Shown one piece after another: positions 28,154-37,476 of a stretch of DNA of 64,000 nucleotides (position 1 is the first letter of the stretch; each line of letters starts with the position of its first letter). Made by a program: the position numbers and the translations under genes. The DNA is from Legionella brunensis. GTDB taxonomy: Bacteria; Pseudomonadota; Gammaproteobacteria; Legionellales; Legionellaceae. The notes beneath the pieces are model-generated. The model made no database searches, had not been told where the DNA came from, and saw only the letters and a program-made list of their open reading frames with translations. The stretch is taken from NCBI RefSeq assembly GCF_001467025.1, contig NZ_LNXV01000004.1, forward strand, positions 333,264 through 397,263. The letters run 5' to 3'.

Positions 28154-29485
28154 ATGACTGTTTCTACAATATTTAATCTGAATTATACGGATAACTTGCT
28201 TAAAAATTATCAAAATTTGGCTAAGCTTCCTAGTTTTGTTCTTCTAGAAAGTAGTGATAGGAAGCATGGACGCTATGATATTTTAAGTGCTTATCCATAC
28301 GAACAAGTTAAACTTGAACAAAATTCTTCTTGTATAGAAATGGTTTTTGAACGAGTGCAGGAATTGATGCCCACGACGACTAAAACCATCGACTTACCTT
28401 TTCAAGGGGGGGCTATAGGTTATTTTTCTTATGATTTGGGAGCAAAACTATCTAATATCCATTCTGCACCACATGCCAGTTTAAAAGAAATGCCTTTAAT
28501 GAATATTGGTTTTTATGACTGGGCTATCATTACTGATCATCATTTGAAAAAGGTAATTTTATTTTCGGCTAATACACGTCCTGAAACGATGTCTATAACT
28601 AAGGAAATTTTAGCACTTTGGAATTTGAATGGAGCTGAGAATGAAACGTTCAAATTGAAGGCGGTGTTTAGTCCCGTTATTTCTAGATCACAATATCATG
28701 ATGCATTTAAAGCAATTTATAAAAATTTGCAGGATGGGCGGTGTTATCAAGTAAATTATACGCAGCCGTTTAATGCTGTCTATGAAGGGGATGCTTGGGA
28801 GATGTATAAGCAGGTCCGTAATAAGAATCCTGTTCCATACTCTGCATTTTTACACCATGAAGAAGGCGATATCTTAAGTTTTTCTCCAGAACGATTTTTA
28901 ATGCTTGATAACAATTTATTGCTGACATCACCGATTAAAGGCTCCGAAAAGCGCGCAACAGATCCGGTGATTGATAAACAATTACAAGAGAGCTTGGTTG
29001 CAAGTAGTAAAAACCGGGCTGAAAATGTCATGATTGTTGATTTATTGCGAAATGATTTAGGGAAAATCGCTTGCCCGGGTTCTGTTTTGGTCAAAAGCTT
29101 ATGCGAAATTCAGAGTTTTCCTGCAGTGCATCATTTGGTTAGTCATATTGAGGCCCTTCGTAGAGAAGAGGTATTACCATTACAAGCCTTTAAAGCTTGT
29201 TTTCCCGGAGGATCTATAACTGGTGCTCCTAAGTTAGAGTCCATGCGTGTCATTGCTGAGCAGGAGCTTTATAGCCGTAGCGTTTATTGTGGAAGTATTG
29301 TTTATTTTTCTAGCCATGGTCGTTTTGACAGTAATATCGCAATACGTACTGTTATTGCCAGAAATGAAATGTTACATCTTGCAGCTGGAGGGGGGATAGT
29401 TATTGACTCCAACTGGGAAGATGAATACTGTGAATGTTATACTAAAATTGCTGCGATTCTAAATGGGATTCGAAACGCTAGATAA
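28154..29485 (+). CDS. pabB: Aminodeoxychorismate synthase component I
   Basis: A 443-residue chorismate-utilising enzyme. The C-terminal catalytic domain has the signatures DGRCYQVNYTQPF (about 195-207), GSEKRATD, NRAENVMIVDLLRNDLG, and FPGGSITGAPK near 354-364. Together with a PabA amidotransferase it makes 4-amino-4-deoxychorismate for folate. PabB is preferred over TrpE because of the PIKGSEKR motif and the lack of a trp neighbour, but the two families are close. It overlaps the Nudix gene by 23 bases. Confidence 0.85.
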   Translation: MTVSTIFNLNYTDNLLKNYQNLAKLPSFVLLESSDRKHGRYDILSAYPYEQVKLEQNSSCIEMVFERVQELMPTTTKTIDLPFQGGAIGYFSYDLGAKLSNIHSAPHASLKEMPLMNIGFYDWAIITDHHLKKVILFSANTRPETMSITKEILALWNLNGAENETFKLKAVFSPVISRSQYHDAFKAIYKNLQDGRCYQVNYTQPFNAVYEGDAWEMYKQVRNKNPVPYSAFLHHEEGDILSFSPERFLMLDNNLLLTSPIKGSEKRATDPVIDKQLQESLVASSKNRAENVMIVDLLRNDLGKIACPGSVLVKSLCEIQSFPAVHHLVSHIEALRREEVLPLQAFKACFPGGSITGAPKLESMRVIAEQELYSRSVYCGSIVYFSSHGRFDSNIAIRTVIARNEMLHLAAGGGIVIDSNWEDEYCECYTKIAAILNGIRNAR

Positions 29486-29975
29486 AACTGTTTTACGAAG
29501 AACAGCCTCCGTTCTTGTGCTGCATGATCTTTCAAATGATTCATTAATCTTAACTCAACGAAGCTTAAAATTACGACATCATCCGGGAGAGGTTTGTTTT
29601 CCTGGAGGGAGATGGCAAGAGGGCGATGAGAGTCTTTATGCAACTGCATTAAGAGAATTACATGAAGAGTTAGGAATACCCTCATTAAGGGTAAAATCTC
29701 CAATGGCTATGGCTCCGGAACGTACTTTAACAGGCTTTCTAATTTATCCATGGTATGCTTCTTTGGAGTCGTTACTTCCTTATTTTCCTGATAGCAATGA
29801 AGTCATTGATGTTTTCAATTTGCCTATGGACGAAGTAAAAAACATTAAACATTATCAAGAAATTGTAGTAACTCGTGATGGTCTTCATATTAAAAGTTGT
29901 CAATACACTGCAAGTTCACATTTTGTTTGGGGAGCAACCGCTCGTATCATGAAGCAACTTTGCACTCAGAAATAA
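29463..29975 (+). CDS. Nudix hydrolase, probable CoA pyrophosphatase (NudL type)
   Basis: A 170-residue Nudix enzyme. The Nudix box runs from GGRWQEGDESLYATALRE to LHEELGI (about residues 42-66), with the metal-binding REXXEE core. The preceding LTQRSLKLRHHPGEVCFPGG segment matches the NudL family, which cleaves CoA to phosphopantetheine and 3',5'-ADP. It starts inside pabB, so the two are translationally coupled, the same order as pabB-nudL (yeaB) in E. coli. Confidence 0.85.
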   Translation: MGFETLDKTVLRRTASVLVLHDLSNDSLILTQRSLKLRHHPGEVCFPGGRWQEGDESLYATALRELHEELGIPSLRVKSPMAMAPERTLTGFLIYPWYASLESLLPYFPDSNEVIDVFNLPMDEVKNIKHYQEIVVTRDGLHIKSCQYTASSHFVWGATARIMKQLCTQK

Positions 29976-30006
29976 AGGCATATCAAGTTTGAACTGAGTG
30001 TTTGTC

Positions 30007-30044
30007 CTAATGTCCCACGATTTTAACCGCGGGGCATTAGATTT
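30007..30044. terminator. Terminator between the Nudix gene and fadD
   Basis: Ten-base arms CTAATGTCCC (30007-30016) and GGGGCATTAG (30031-30040) pair with one G-T wobble and are followed by ATTTT. It lies between convergent genes. Confidence 0.6.
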
Positions 30045-30058
30045 TGCGTGAAAAATAA

Positions 30059-31732
30059 TTAAGCAGCTGAGACTTCTTCCGTTTTTAAAGCTCGTCGTAA
30101 CACTTTACCAACATTAGTTTTAGGTAACTCACTATAAAACTCGATAATTTTCGGGATTTTGTAAGCGGTTAGATGTTCACGACAATAGGCAATAATTTCT
30201 TCAGCTGTTAAATTTGGATCACGCTTAACGATACAAGCTTTAACTCGTTCACCTGAATCCTCATCGATCACACCTACGACACCTACCTCAAGTACTCCAG
30301 GATGCATGCTAATGACCTGTTCAACTTCATTGGGGTAGACATTGAAACCTGAAACATCAATCATGTCTTTTTTGCGGTCAACAAGATAGACATAACCATT
30401 TTCATCCACACGGGCAATATCACCTGTTTTTAAGAAGCCATCGGCAGTAAAGACCAAAGCAGTTTCATCAGGTCTCTGCCAGTATCCAGCCATTACTTGA
30501 GGGCCTTTGACACATAACTCGCCAGCCTGTCCAGGAGCAACTTCTTTATCCATGGTGTCACGAATAGTAATTTCAGTAGAGGGTAGGGGCAGGCCGATAC
30601 TACCATTATATTCCTCAAGATACATCGGATTGATAGTCACTGCAGGGCTGGTTTCTGTGAGTCCATAAGCTTCAAGCACACGAGTTTTTGTTTTGTCTTT
30701 CCATCTTAAGGCAACACTTTTTTGTAATGCCATCCCACCTGAGAGTGCAAGCTTAAGTTTTGAAAAGTTGATTTCGTTAAAGCGAGGATTATTTAAAAGT
30801 GCATTGAATAAAGTATTGACACCGGTAATGGCTGTAAAATTACTGTTTTTAATTTCTGATATAAAATGGGGAATATCTCGAGGATTGGTGATTAAAATAT
30901 TTTTTGCACCTGCTTTAAGAAATGTTAAACAGTTCGCTGTTAGCGAGAAAATATGGTACAGGGGAAGTGCAGTTACGATGATATCTTCGCCGTCTATTGC
31001 TAAGGGAGCTATCCATGAATAGGCCTGTAATACATTAGCAACCATATTCCCATGGGTTAAAATTGCCCCTTTGGCAACGCCAGTTGTTCCTCCTGTATAT
31101 TGCAGAAAAGCAATGGATTGATGGTCAAGTTGAGCAGGCTCTAAGTGACCTGACTCACCTTGTTGCAAAGCTTGATTAAAAGGAATGGCATGGGGAATAT
31201 GATAACTGGGTACCATTTTTTTTATATATTTGACTACTGCATTGACAATAGTTTTCTTGATAAATGGAAAAACGTCTCCAATTTGAGTAATAACCACATG
31301 TTTAATTTTCGTGTTAGGTAATGCTTTCTCAACTGTTTTTGCGAAATTAGCAAGAACAATAATAGCCTCTGCACCAGAGTCATTCATTTGATGAATAACT
31401 TCATCGCTGGTATAAAGTGGATTGGTGTTAACTACAACATATCCTGCCTTTAAAATTCCAAATAAAGCAATGGGGTATTGCAATACATTGGGCATCATAA
31501 TGGCAACACGTGCCCCTTTTTTTAAGCCTAATTGCTGCAGATAAATGGCAAATTGGGTACTTTTCTTATATAGTTCTGCATAGGTTATAGAGCTACCTAA
31601 GTTGACATAGGCAACTTGAGATGAATATTTACGACAAGACTCTTCAAATAAAGCTACTATAGATTCGTATTCATTAGCATCAATAGTGTGAGGAACGCCC
31701 TTTTGGTAATGTTCTAACCAAACTTTATCCAC
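30059..31732 (-). CDS. fadD: Long-chain fatty acid-CoA ligase FadD
   Basis: A 557-residue ANL-superfamily adenylate-forming enzyme that activates long fatty acids to acyl-CoA. The ATP/AMP motif is YTGGTTGVAKGA (about residues 213-224). The downstream EAYGLTETSPAV and the fatty-acyl-CoA-synthetase signature region DGFLKTGDIARVDENGYVYLVDR are intact. The catalytic Lys is in NVGKVLRR near the C-terminus. GTG start with AGAAGGAT upstream. Length matches E. coli FadD (561). Confidence 0.93.
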   Translation of the reverse strand: MDKVWLEHYQKGVPHTIDANEYESIVALFEESCRKYSSQVAYVNLGSSITYAELYKKSTQFAIYLQQLGLKKGARVAIMMPNVLQYPIALFGILKAGYVVVNTNPLYTSDEVIHQMNDSGAEAIIVLANFAKTVEKALPNTKIKHVVITQIGDVFPFIKKTIVNAVVKYIKKMVPSYHIPHAIPFNQALQQGESGHLEPAQLDHQSIAFLQYTGGTTGVAKGAILTHGNMVANVLQAYSWIAPLAIDGEDIIVTALPLYHIFSLTANCLTFLKAGAKNILITNPRDIPHFISEIKNSNFTAITGVNTLFNALLNNPRFNEINFSKLKLALSGGMALQKSVALRWKDKTKTRVLEAYGLTETSPAVTINPMYLEEYNGSIGLPLPSTEITIRDTMDKEVAPGQAGELCVKGPQVMAGYWQRPDETALVFTADGFLKTGDIARVDENGYVYLVDRKKDMIDVSGFNVYPNEVEQVISMHPGVLEVGVVGVIDEDSGERVKACIVKRDPNLTAEEIIAYCREHLTAYKIPKIIEFYSELPKTNVGKVLRRALKTEEVSAA

Positions 31733-31803
31733 GTTTATATCCTTCTGTTATTAATCCCCTCATGATAGTATAAACAAAAAACAGGGTGATGGATATCGTG
31801 ATT

Positions 31804-32505
31804 ATGGTTGATAATTTATTGAAATCACAGGCTTTTAAGCTTAAGGGTAGATTATATACATTTACAGTTTTGCAATTATTAAGCCGAAATTGCGCTCTTT
31901 TTGAGCAGCAGCTCATTGAGGTGATTGCAAAAGCGCCTCGTCTTTTTGACAAAACACCAGTTGTATTGGACTGTAGTGCTGTAGAAGAAGGGGATATTGA
32001 TTTGCAAGCTTTTTGCCGCTGCATGCGTGAACATAATCTGTTGCCGGTTGCTATTCAAGGAGCAAGTCCATTATTAGCTACTTTGGCGCAATGCCAGGGA
32101 TTAGCCGTATTAAATGCTTCATCAGCTCATGACAAACCTCTTCTTGAGGAATCCGTACAAGAGTCTGCAAATGTTGAACCTATTAAAACAAAATTATTAA
32201 CTACTCCTGTACGTTCGGGACAACAAGTAGTGAGCAAGGGAGGCGATTTAGTCATTACTGCTTCTGTAAGCCATGGTGCTGAATTACTTGCTGATGGCAA
32301 TATTCATGTTTACGGTGCTTTGAGAGGCCGGGCTTTGGCAGGCATCTCAGGAGATAAGCAAGCACGTATTTTTTGTCATTCGTTAGAAGCAGAACTTGTT
32401 TCGATTGCCGGATTTTATCGCTTAAGTGATGCCATAGAATCCCATACTGGACCTTGTCAGATTTATTTGCAAGATGAGCACATTCAGATAGAAGCACTAT
32501 GTTAG
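31804..32505 (+). CDS. minC: Septum site-determining protein MinC
   Basis: A protein of about 233 residues that blocks FtsZ ring formation away from mid-cell. The N-terminal domain (about residues 1-100) is the MinC_N fold. The C-terminal beta-helix domain contains VRSGQQVVSKGGDLVITASVS and the conserved GALRGRALAGISGD block that binds MinD. The start is uncertain: ATG 31804 fits the family best, and GTG 31798 or an ATG at 31789 is possible. minD and minE are not adjacent; lpxH follows with a short overlap. Confidence 0.9.
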   Translation: MVDNLLKSQAFKLKGRLYTFTVLQLLSRNCALFEQQLIEVIAKAPRLFDKTPVVLDCSAVEEGDIDLQAFCRCMREHNLLPVAIQGASPLLATLAQCQGLAVLNASSAHDKPLLEESVQESANVEPIKTKLLTTPVRSGQQVVSKGGDLVITASVSHGAELLADGNIHVYGALRGRALAGISGDKQARIFCHSLEAELVSIAGFYRLSDAIESHTGPCQIYLQDEHIQIEALC

Positions 32506-33266
32506 ATGCTGTTTTTATTTCAGATTTGCACTTACACCCAGCGGAAGCTGAAATTAATGCTCGGTTTAATGCTTTTATTGATTGGGCTGCTGCTCATACA
32601 AAAGCTGTTTATATTCTTGGCGATTTTTTTCATGCTTGGCCTGGAGATGATGGGCTCGATGCTTGGAGTAAAACAATCGCACAGCGACTAGCTTGGCTAG
32701 CTCAACAAAAAGTTCTTATTTACTACCTCCACGGAAATCGTGATTTTTTATTAGGCAAGAAATTTGCTGATTTAGCAGGCATGACTATACTTTCAGAGCC
32801 TGCTATTCTTACATTCGACTCTGACATTAGACCTCTTTCGAAACACGCTGCAGTAGAGCTTCAAAAGAAATCTATTATGTTAGCACATGGGGACCGATAC
32901 TGTACTTTAGATAAAGCACACCAAAGATTTAGAAGACTAACTAGGAATCGCTGGTTTGCTAAGATTTTCTTATGCTTACCTTTTTCATTACGAAACAAAA
33001 TAGTGAATAAAGTAAGGCAGCATAGCCAAACCAATAGGACTAAAACGGCCATAGAAATGGATGTAGTAGTGGAGTCTATGCTTCAGCACATGCTAAAACA
33101 GCATATAAATATTTTAGTTCACGGACATACGCATAAGCCAGGCTTAATAAATTATCAGTATAATAATAGTATATATCAACAGTATGTTTTAAGTGACTGG
33201 GATGAAAGTCCGAGTCTACTGTGTTATGATAATACAAATGGCTTTAATTTTATTCGCCCCGTATAA
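32499..33266 (+). CDS. lpxH: UDP-2,3-diacylglucosamine diphosphatase LpxH
   Basis: A 255-residue calcineurin-type metallophosphoesterase of lipid A synthesis. It converts UDP-2,3-diacylglucosamine to lipid X at the inner membrane. Metal motifs are all present: SDLHLHP (about residue 8), GDFFHAWPGDD (about 42), HGNRDFLLG (about 80), AHGDRYC and HGHTHKP (about 204). Between the third and fourth motifs there are about 15-20 more residues (around 104-122) than in standard LpxH. The ATG overlaps the end of minC. Confidence 0.9.
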   Translation: MLDAVFISDLHLHPAEAEINARFNAFIDWAAAHTKAVYILGDFFHAWPGDDGLDAWSKTIAQRLAWLAQQKVLIYYLHGNRDFLLGKKFADLAGMTILSEPAILTFDSDIRPLSKHAAVELQKKSIMLAHGDRYCTLDKAHQRFRRLTRNRWFAKIFLCLPFSLRNKIVNKVRQHSQTNRTKTAIEMDVVVESMLQHMLKQHINILVHGHTHKPGLINYQYNNSIYQQYVLSDWDESPSLLCYDNTNGFNFIRPV

Positions 33267-33277
33267 AGGAGAGCACA

Positions 33278-33982
33278 ATGGTAAATCCTTTCAAAAAGAA
33301 ACCACCAGAACCACCTAAGACCTTTAGTGAATCGGTAATGCGACAGCAGACTGCGCTAAATACACAGAATAATGAAGCGCAAATAGCGAACCAAAAACAC
33401 TTAAAGAAAGCTCTGTATAACGAAAAAACAAATAAAGAAAGTGCTCAACTGTGGGAACAGGTTGATAAAAATTGTCAAGAGCTTCTTGATGGAAAATCTG
33501 AGGCTTATTACCAATGGGAAACCGGGATGAACCGTATAGCCAATCATCTTAAAGTTTTTCAGGAAGCACTCGCTAAATGGACTGGTAATACAGATCTCCC
33601 TAATCCCTTCTGGGATAAGACAAAAAAAGATGTGTTAAACGTAAAACCCCAAGTTAGCTATCATGTTGCTATGGATGATACTGGGCAGATCAAATCCCAA
33701 GCAGTAGTTAATGGTCAACCTGTTGGTGGAAGAGACCAAAGGCTGTTTGATATGGCTTTGTTTAGTTGGGCTGATAAGAATAATTATCGACTTCAAAGAA
33801 TTCCTAATGATCCCGAAGGCCGTTTCAGCTTAACACATAAGACAACTGGGCAAGTCTTAAGCGATAAAACTGTTTTTGATAATTTGAAGAAAGACCCTAC
33901 CAAAGGGTTGCATAGCCATCTAAGTGATATGCATGCTTTAAAGTTAGAAGAAAATGATTCTTTTCGTCCAACAGGGCCTTAA
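33278..33982 (+). CDS. Unknown 234-residue soluble protein
   Basis: Not recognised. It is hydrophilic and charged, with a proline/lysine-rich N-terminus (about residues 4-14) and no signal peptide or membrane helix. The start has a strong AAGGAGAG ribosome site. A middle segment (about 125-160) looks globular. The tail contains KLEEND before a final proline-glycine stretch. It follows lpxH by 11 bases and may be cotranscribed. Its stop overlaps the stop of the convergent miaE. It could be a lineage-specific protein or an effector; nothing decides this. Confidence 0.6.
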   Translation: MVNPFKKKPPEPPKTFSESVMRQQTALNTQNNEAQIANQKHLKKALYNEKTNKESAQLWEQVDKNCQELLDGKSEAYYQWETGMNRIANHLKVFQEALAKWTGNTDLPNPFWDKTKKDVLNVKPQVSYHVAMDDTGQIKSQAVVNGQPVGGRDQRLFDMALFSWADKNNYRLQRIPNDPEGRFSLTHKTTGQVLSDKTVFDNLKKDPTKGLHSHLSDMHALKLEENDSFRPTGP

Positions 33983-34608
33983 CTAATTGATTGAGGTATA
34001 CCGCTATGGAAGCGGAATACCTTATCTTTTGAATTGATAAACGCATTTTCAATCTGTAAAAAAAACTCCACTCGTTTATCAATTTTGCCGCCATAAAGTT
34101 TGGCTAGATTCAAATAATCTTGAAAATGACGTGCTTCAGATTTTACTAAAGAGGCATAGAATTTCTTTAACTGCATATCGGTAAGTACGGGGATGAGCGC
34201 ATTAAAACGTTCACAAGAGCGTGCTTCTATAATAGCGCCTACGATCAATTGATCGCATAATCGCTGTATACAACCACCTTTGGTAACCTGTTTGTGCATT
34301 TTTTGAGCGTAATCTGAGGGCGGTAAAGGAGTAAAGCTAATTTGGCGTTCGGTCATTAGGTTGATAACTTTTTCGAAGTGCAATAATTCTTCACGTGCCA
34401 ATGGTGACATGACTTCAACAAGCTCTGGTCTTTCCGGATATTTACTAATGAAATTAACGGCAGTAGCTGCTGCTTTTCGCTCACAATGAGCATGATCAAT
34501 TAAAAGAGTAGGTAGGTTTTGCGAGGCTGCATCCAACCAGGCAACAGGTGTGGGAACACGAAGAAAGTCAATTAAAATTTGCAAATCGCTGGCAAGTGGG
34601 CTTAGCAT
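33979..34608 (-). CDS. miaE: tRNA-(ms2io6A)-hydroxylase MiaE
   Basis: A 209-residue diiron monooxygenase of ferritin-like fold. It hydroxylates the isopentenyl group of ms2i6A at tRNA position 37. Glu/His ligands are visible in HCERKAAATA (about residues 41-50), REELLHFEKV (about 71-80), ARSCERFN (about 127) and SEARHFQDY (about 157). Length fits the family. It stands alone, convergent with the gene before it. Confidence 0.88.
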   Translation of the reverse strand: MLSPLASDLQILIDFLRVPTPVAWLDAASQNLPTLLIDHAHCERKAAATAVNFISKYPERPELVEVMSPLAREELLHFEKVINLMTERQISFTPLPPSDYAQKMHKQVTKGGCIQRLCDQLIVGAIIEARSCERFNALIPVLTDMQLKKFYASLVKSEARHFQDYLNLAKLYGGKIDKRVEFFLQIENAFINSKDKVFRFHSGIPQSIS

Positions 34609-34681
34609 GATGAATTACACTATACTCTTTAAAAATAGAGCGTTATATCACAGACTGTTGCAAAATCATATTGGGTGAATA

Positions 34682-35566
34682 ATGAGCGAAGAAGTAGAAA
34701 ATGATTTATCGGAGTGGCTGTCGACCTATGGTTTAATTACAGCCGAGCGAATTTTAGAGCGCTATAAGATACGACTTCAGCAGGAAGATCTTGCTAGTGC
34801 GATAAAAAGTCCAAATACTTTTTATCACCAACTAATGCGTGTACCGCTAAAAAATGTATTAAATGGGATAATTTTACAGCAAGCCCATGACTATCAAGTT
34901 TATGCTCAAAAATTGTTTATTGATTATTTACTATCCGGTGAAACAACTAAGAGCGAAGAGTCTCCTGGTGGAGGCACTCGTGAGGATCTCGAAAATGAGA
35001 GACAAGTTTTGGTAAAAATAGGTACAGAGTTTCATGACCAAGAGCTAGCTCATAGTAATCTCATTGCTGAAAGCCAGCGTAGCCTTATTAAATTAGCGGA
35101 CGAATGGCAAAAAGTTTTGTTAGCTGCAGCCAAGAAAATTAAAGTAGGGTTGCAAGCTCAGCAAATTTTTATTGGTGAAATTTCAATAGTTCAAGCAATC
35201 AATATCTTATTGATTATGCAGGATTTCACGAAAGAGTCAGGGGTAAGTCTTAAGGGGGAGAGTTGGGAACGGGTTGAAAAAATAATCAATCAACATCTTA
35301 GCAGTGATTTAAGACAAATATTTGTAGATCAAATAGCTAAGCTTCGAGAGTTTATGATGCAAACGGAAGAAACTCTAACAAATTTTATTGATAAAATAGC
35401 GGCAATGACTGCTTCTTTGAGGGAGTTTCGTACCAGATTTTATGATCTAATTTTAAAGACCAACGACTTAGTTAAATTACTTCCTGAGTATCGTGCTGAT
35501 CCGGCGCAAACTGAGGAAAATCGTGCATCGCTTTATTTTGATACAGCGATTGGTGAGCAAAGTTAA
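34682..35566 (+). CDS. Unknown 294-residue helical protein
   Basis: Not recognised. It is a predominantly helical soluble protein with a short low-complexity hinge (about residues 90-100, SEESPGGGTRED) between an N-terminal and a longer C-terminal helical part. No signal peptide is seen. The C-terminus has scattered Glu residues. It is divergent from miaE with only 73 bases between, and precedes ndk by about 160 bases. It is clearly a real gene by length and codon use, but its role is unknown. Confidence 0.6.
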   Translation: MSEEVENDLSEWLSTYGLITAERILERYKIRLQQEDLASAIKSPNTFYHQLMRVPLKNVLNGIILQQAHDYQVYAQKLFIDYLLSGETTKSEESPGGGTREDLENERQVLVKIGTEFHDQELAHSNLIAESQRSLIKLADEWQKVLLAAAKKIKVGLQAQQIFIGEISIVQAINILLIMQDFTKESGVSLKGESWERVEKIINQHLSSDLRQIFVDQIAKLREFMMQTEETLTNFIDKIAAMTASLREFRTRFYDLILKTNDLVKLLPEYRADPAQTEENRASLYFDTAIGEQS

Positions 35567-35684
35567 GTAAAAAAGACCTAATGCTCGTTGAAGATTTATA
35601 GGGTTTTTGTAGCAATGACAGTAGATTCAAAAGTGGAGAGAATTGGAAAGTGAATTTAATTAGCCAGCAAACTCTTATATCGTG

Positions 35685-35690
35685 TATAAT
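35685..35690 (+). promoter_or_regulatory. Putative -10 box of ndk
   Basis: A perfect TATAAT lies 34 bases before the ndk ATG. No clear -35 box at 16-18 bases upstream was found. Confidence 0.4.
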
Positions 35691-35724
35691 GTTGCCCTTT
35701 TAATCTATGTAATTGGAGTGCGCT

Positions 35725-36150
35725 ATGGCAAACGAGTTAACGTTATCAATTATCAAACCTGATGCGGTGGCTAAATCTGTGATTGGGCAAATTTATTCTC
35801 GCTTCGAAAAGGCAGGCTTAAATGTTGTTGCTGCTAAAATGGCTCACCTTTCTCGTGAGGAAGCTGAGGGTTTTTACGCTGTTCACAAGGCTCGTCCTTT
35901 TTTTAACGATTTAGTTTCATTCATGATTTCAGGTCCTGTGATGATTCAGGTTCTGCAAGGTGAAAACGCTATTGCAAAAAATCGTGAATTAATGGGGGCA
36001 ACTAACCCTAAAGAGGCTGCCCCAGGTACTATTCGTGCTGATTTTGCTGATAGCATTGATGCGAATGCTGTTCATGGTTCAGACAGCGCCGAAACAGCTG
36101 CCCAAGAAATAGCATTTTTCTTTGAGCCTCATGAAATTTGCAAAAGATAA
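35725..36150 (+). CDS. ndk: Nucleoside diphosphate kinase
   Basis: A 141-residue Ndk that equalises nucleoside triphosphate pools through a phospho-histidine. The opening [12 protein letters not shown] and the active-site NAVHGSDS (His at about residue 114) are intact. The ATG at 35725 gives the family N-terminus; an upstream in-frame ATG at 35713 adds four residues but lacks support. It begins the ndk-rlmN-pilW-rodZ-hisS-yfgM-bamB-der block. Confidence 0.96.
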   Translation: MANELTLSIIKPDAVAKSVIGQIYSRFEKAGLNVVAAKMAHLSREEAEGFYAVHKARPFFNDLVSFMISGPVMIQVLQGENAIAKNRELMGATNPKEAAPGTIRADFADSIDANAVHGSDSAETAAQEIAFFFEPHEICKR

Positions 36151-36170
36151 TTTGTTGTAGAGGTTGAGAA

Positions 36171-37298
36171 ATGAGTCAGAAAATAAACCTGTTGAACTTT
36201 AATTATCAACAAATGCGTAATTTTTTTAGTGATATTGGTGACAAGCCCTATCGTGCGCAGCAAGTGATGCAATGGGTTCATCAGGCCGGTTTTCATGACT
36301 TTTCTCAAATGAGTAATCTGGGTAAGGTGCTACGCGAAAAACTTACCCAGATGGCTGAAATTCGCCTACCTGAAATTATAACTTGTCAAAAATCCGCTGA
36401 TGGAACCCATAAGTGGTTGTTAAAACTGGACTGTGGTAACTGCATTGAAACAGTGTTTATACCTGAAAAAAATAGGGGAACTTTATGTGTTTCTTCTCAG
36501 GTGGGTTGTGCACTGAACTGCAGCTTCTGCTCAACTGCCAAGCAAGGATTTAACCGGAATTTAAGCACTTCAGAAATCATTGGACAAGTCTGGTTGGCTG
36601 TCAGAGAGTTATCACAAGAGCAAGGAGCTCATGATAAACGAATCACTAACGTTGTGATGATGGGGATGGGAGAGCCTTTGTTGAACTTTGATAATGTTGT
36701 AGCAGCCATGGATATTATGATGGATGATTTTGCCTATGGATTATCAAAGCGACGAGTTACATTGAGCACTTCAGGTGTCCTACCTGAGCTTCAAAAACTA
36801 CGTGAAGTAAGCCCTGTTGCGCTTGCCGTTTCGCTGCATGCACCCAATGATGAGTTACGCAATGAACTTGTCCCTATCAATAAAAAATATCCTTTAGCCC
36901 AGCTTATGGCTCTATGTAAAACCTATTTTAAGAATGAGCCGAAGCGACGAGTAACTTTTGAATATGTCATGCTAAAGGGTGTTAATGATCAACTTGAACA
37001 TGCCGAACAACTTATAAAATTGCTAAGAGATGTGCCTGCAAAAGTTAATCTCATACCATTCAATCCTTTTCCATTAACGCAATACGAGCGCTCTTCGCAA
37101 GCAACCATAGATGCTTTTCGTGATAGATTAGTGGCGAAGGGAATCAACACGATTACCAGGAAAACTCGCGGCGATGATATTGATGCTGCTTGTGGGCAGC
37201 TTGCTGGTGATGTAAAAGATCGCACTAGCCGTTCAGCAAGATGGCAAAAATTACATTTTGTGCCCTTAAAAGAGACAAAAGAAGCTGCAGAAAAGTAA
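36171..37298 (+). CDS. rlmN: Dual-specificity 23S rRNA/tRNA adenine-C2 methyltransferase RlmN
   Basis: A 375-residue radical-SAM enzyme that methylates C2 of A2503 in 23S rRNA and A37 in some tRNAs. The Fe-S cysteines are C113, C117 and C120 in CALNCSFC. The acceptor-side Cys is in the AACGQLAGD block near the C-terminus. The GMGEPLLN motif (about 165) is conserved. It is 20 bases after ndk. Confidence 0.95.
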   Translation: MSQKINLLNFNYQQMRNFFSDIGDKPYRAQQVMQWVHQAGFHDFSQMSNLGKVLREKLTQMAEIRLPEIITCQKSADGTHKWLLKLDCGNCIETVFIPEKNRGTLCVSSQVGCALNCSFCSTAKQGFNRNLSTSEIIGQVWLAVRELSQEQGAHDKRITNVVMMGMGEPLLNFDNVVAAMDIMMDDFAYGLSKRRVTLSTSGVLPELQKLREVSPVALAVSLHAPNDELRNELVPINKKYPLAQLMALCKTYFKNEPKRRVTFEYVMLKGVNDQLEHAEQLIKLLRDVPAKVNLIPFNPFPLTQYERSSQATIDAFRDRLVAKGINTITRKTRGDDIDAACGQLAGDVKDRTSRSARWQKLHFVPLKETKEAAEK

Positions 37299-37476
37299 GC
37301 GGCTGATGGAAAACATTGCCAACAGAGTGTTTCCAATGCTTTGATTTAAAGGGGTTTTGCCCGCAATTTTTCTTTTAATGGGAATACTAACGAGAGTACC
37401 TCACCAATGAAACTGTTGAAAAAAATACATAACTCTTTTTAAATTCCTACGTCACGGTTATAATAATCCATCTTTT

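Noticed and set aside
31725-32024. Minus-strand open frame opposite minC
   Set aside because: It lies inside the well-identified minC gene and the intergenic region and has no family resemblance.
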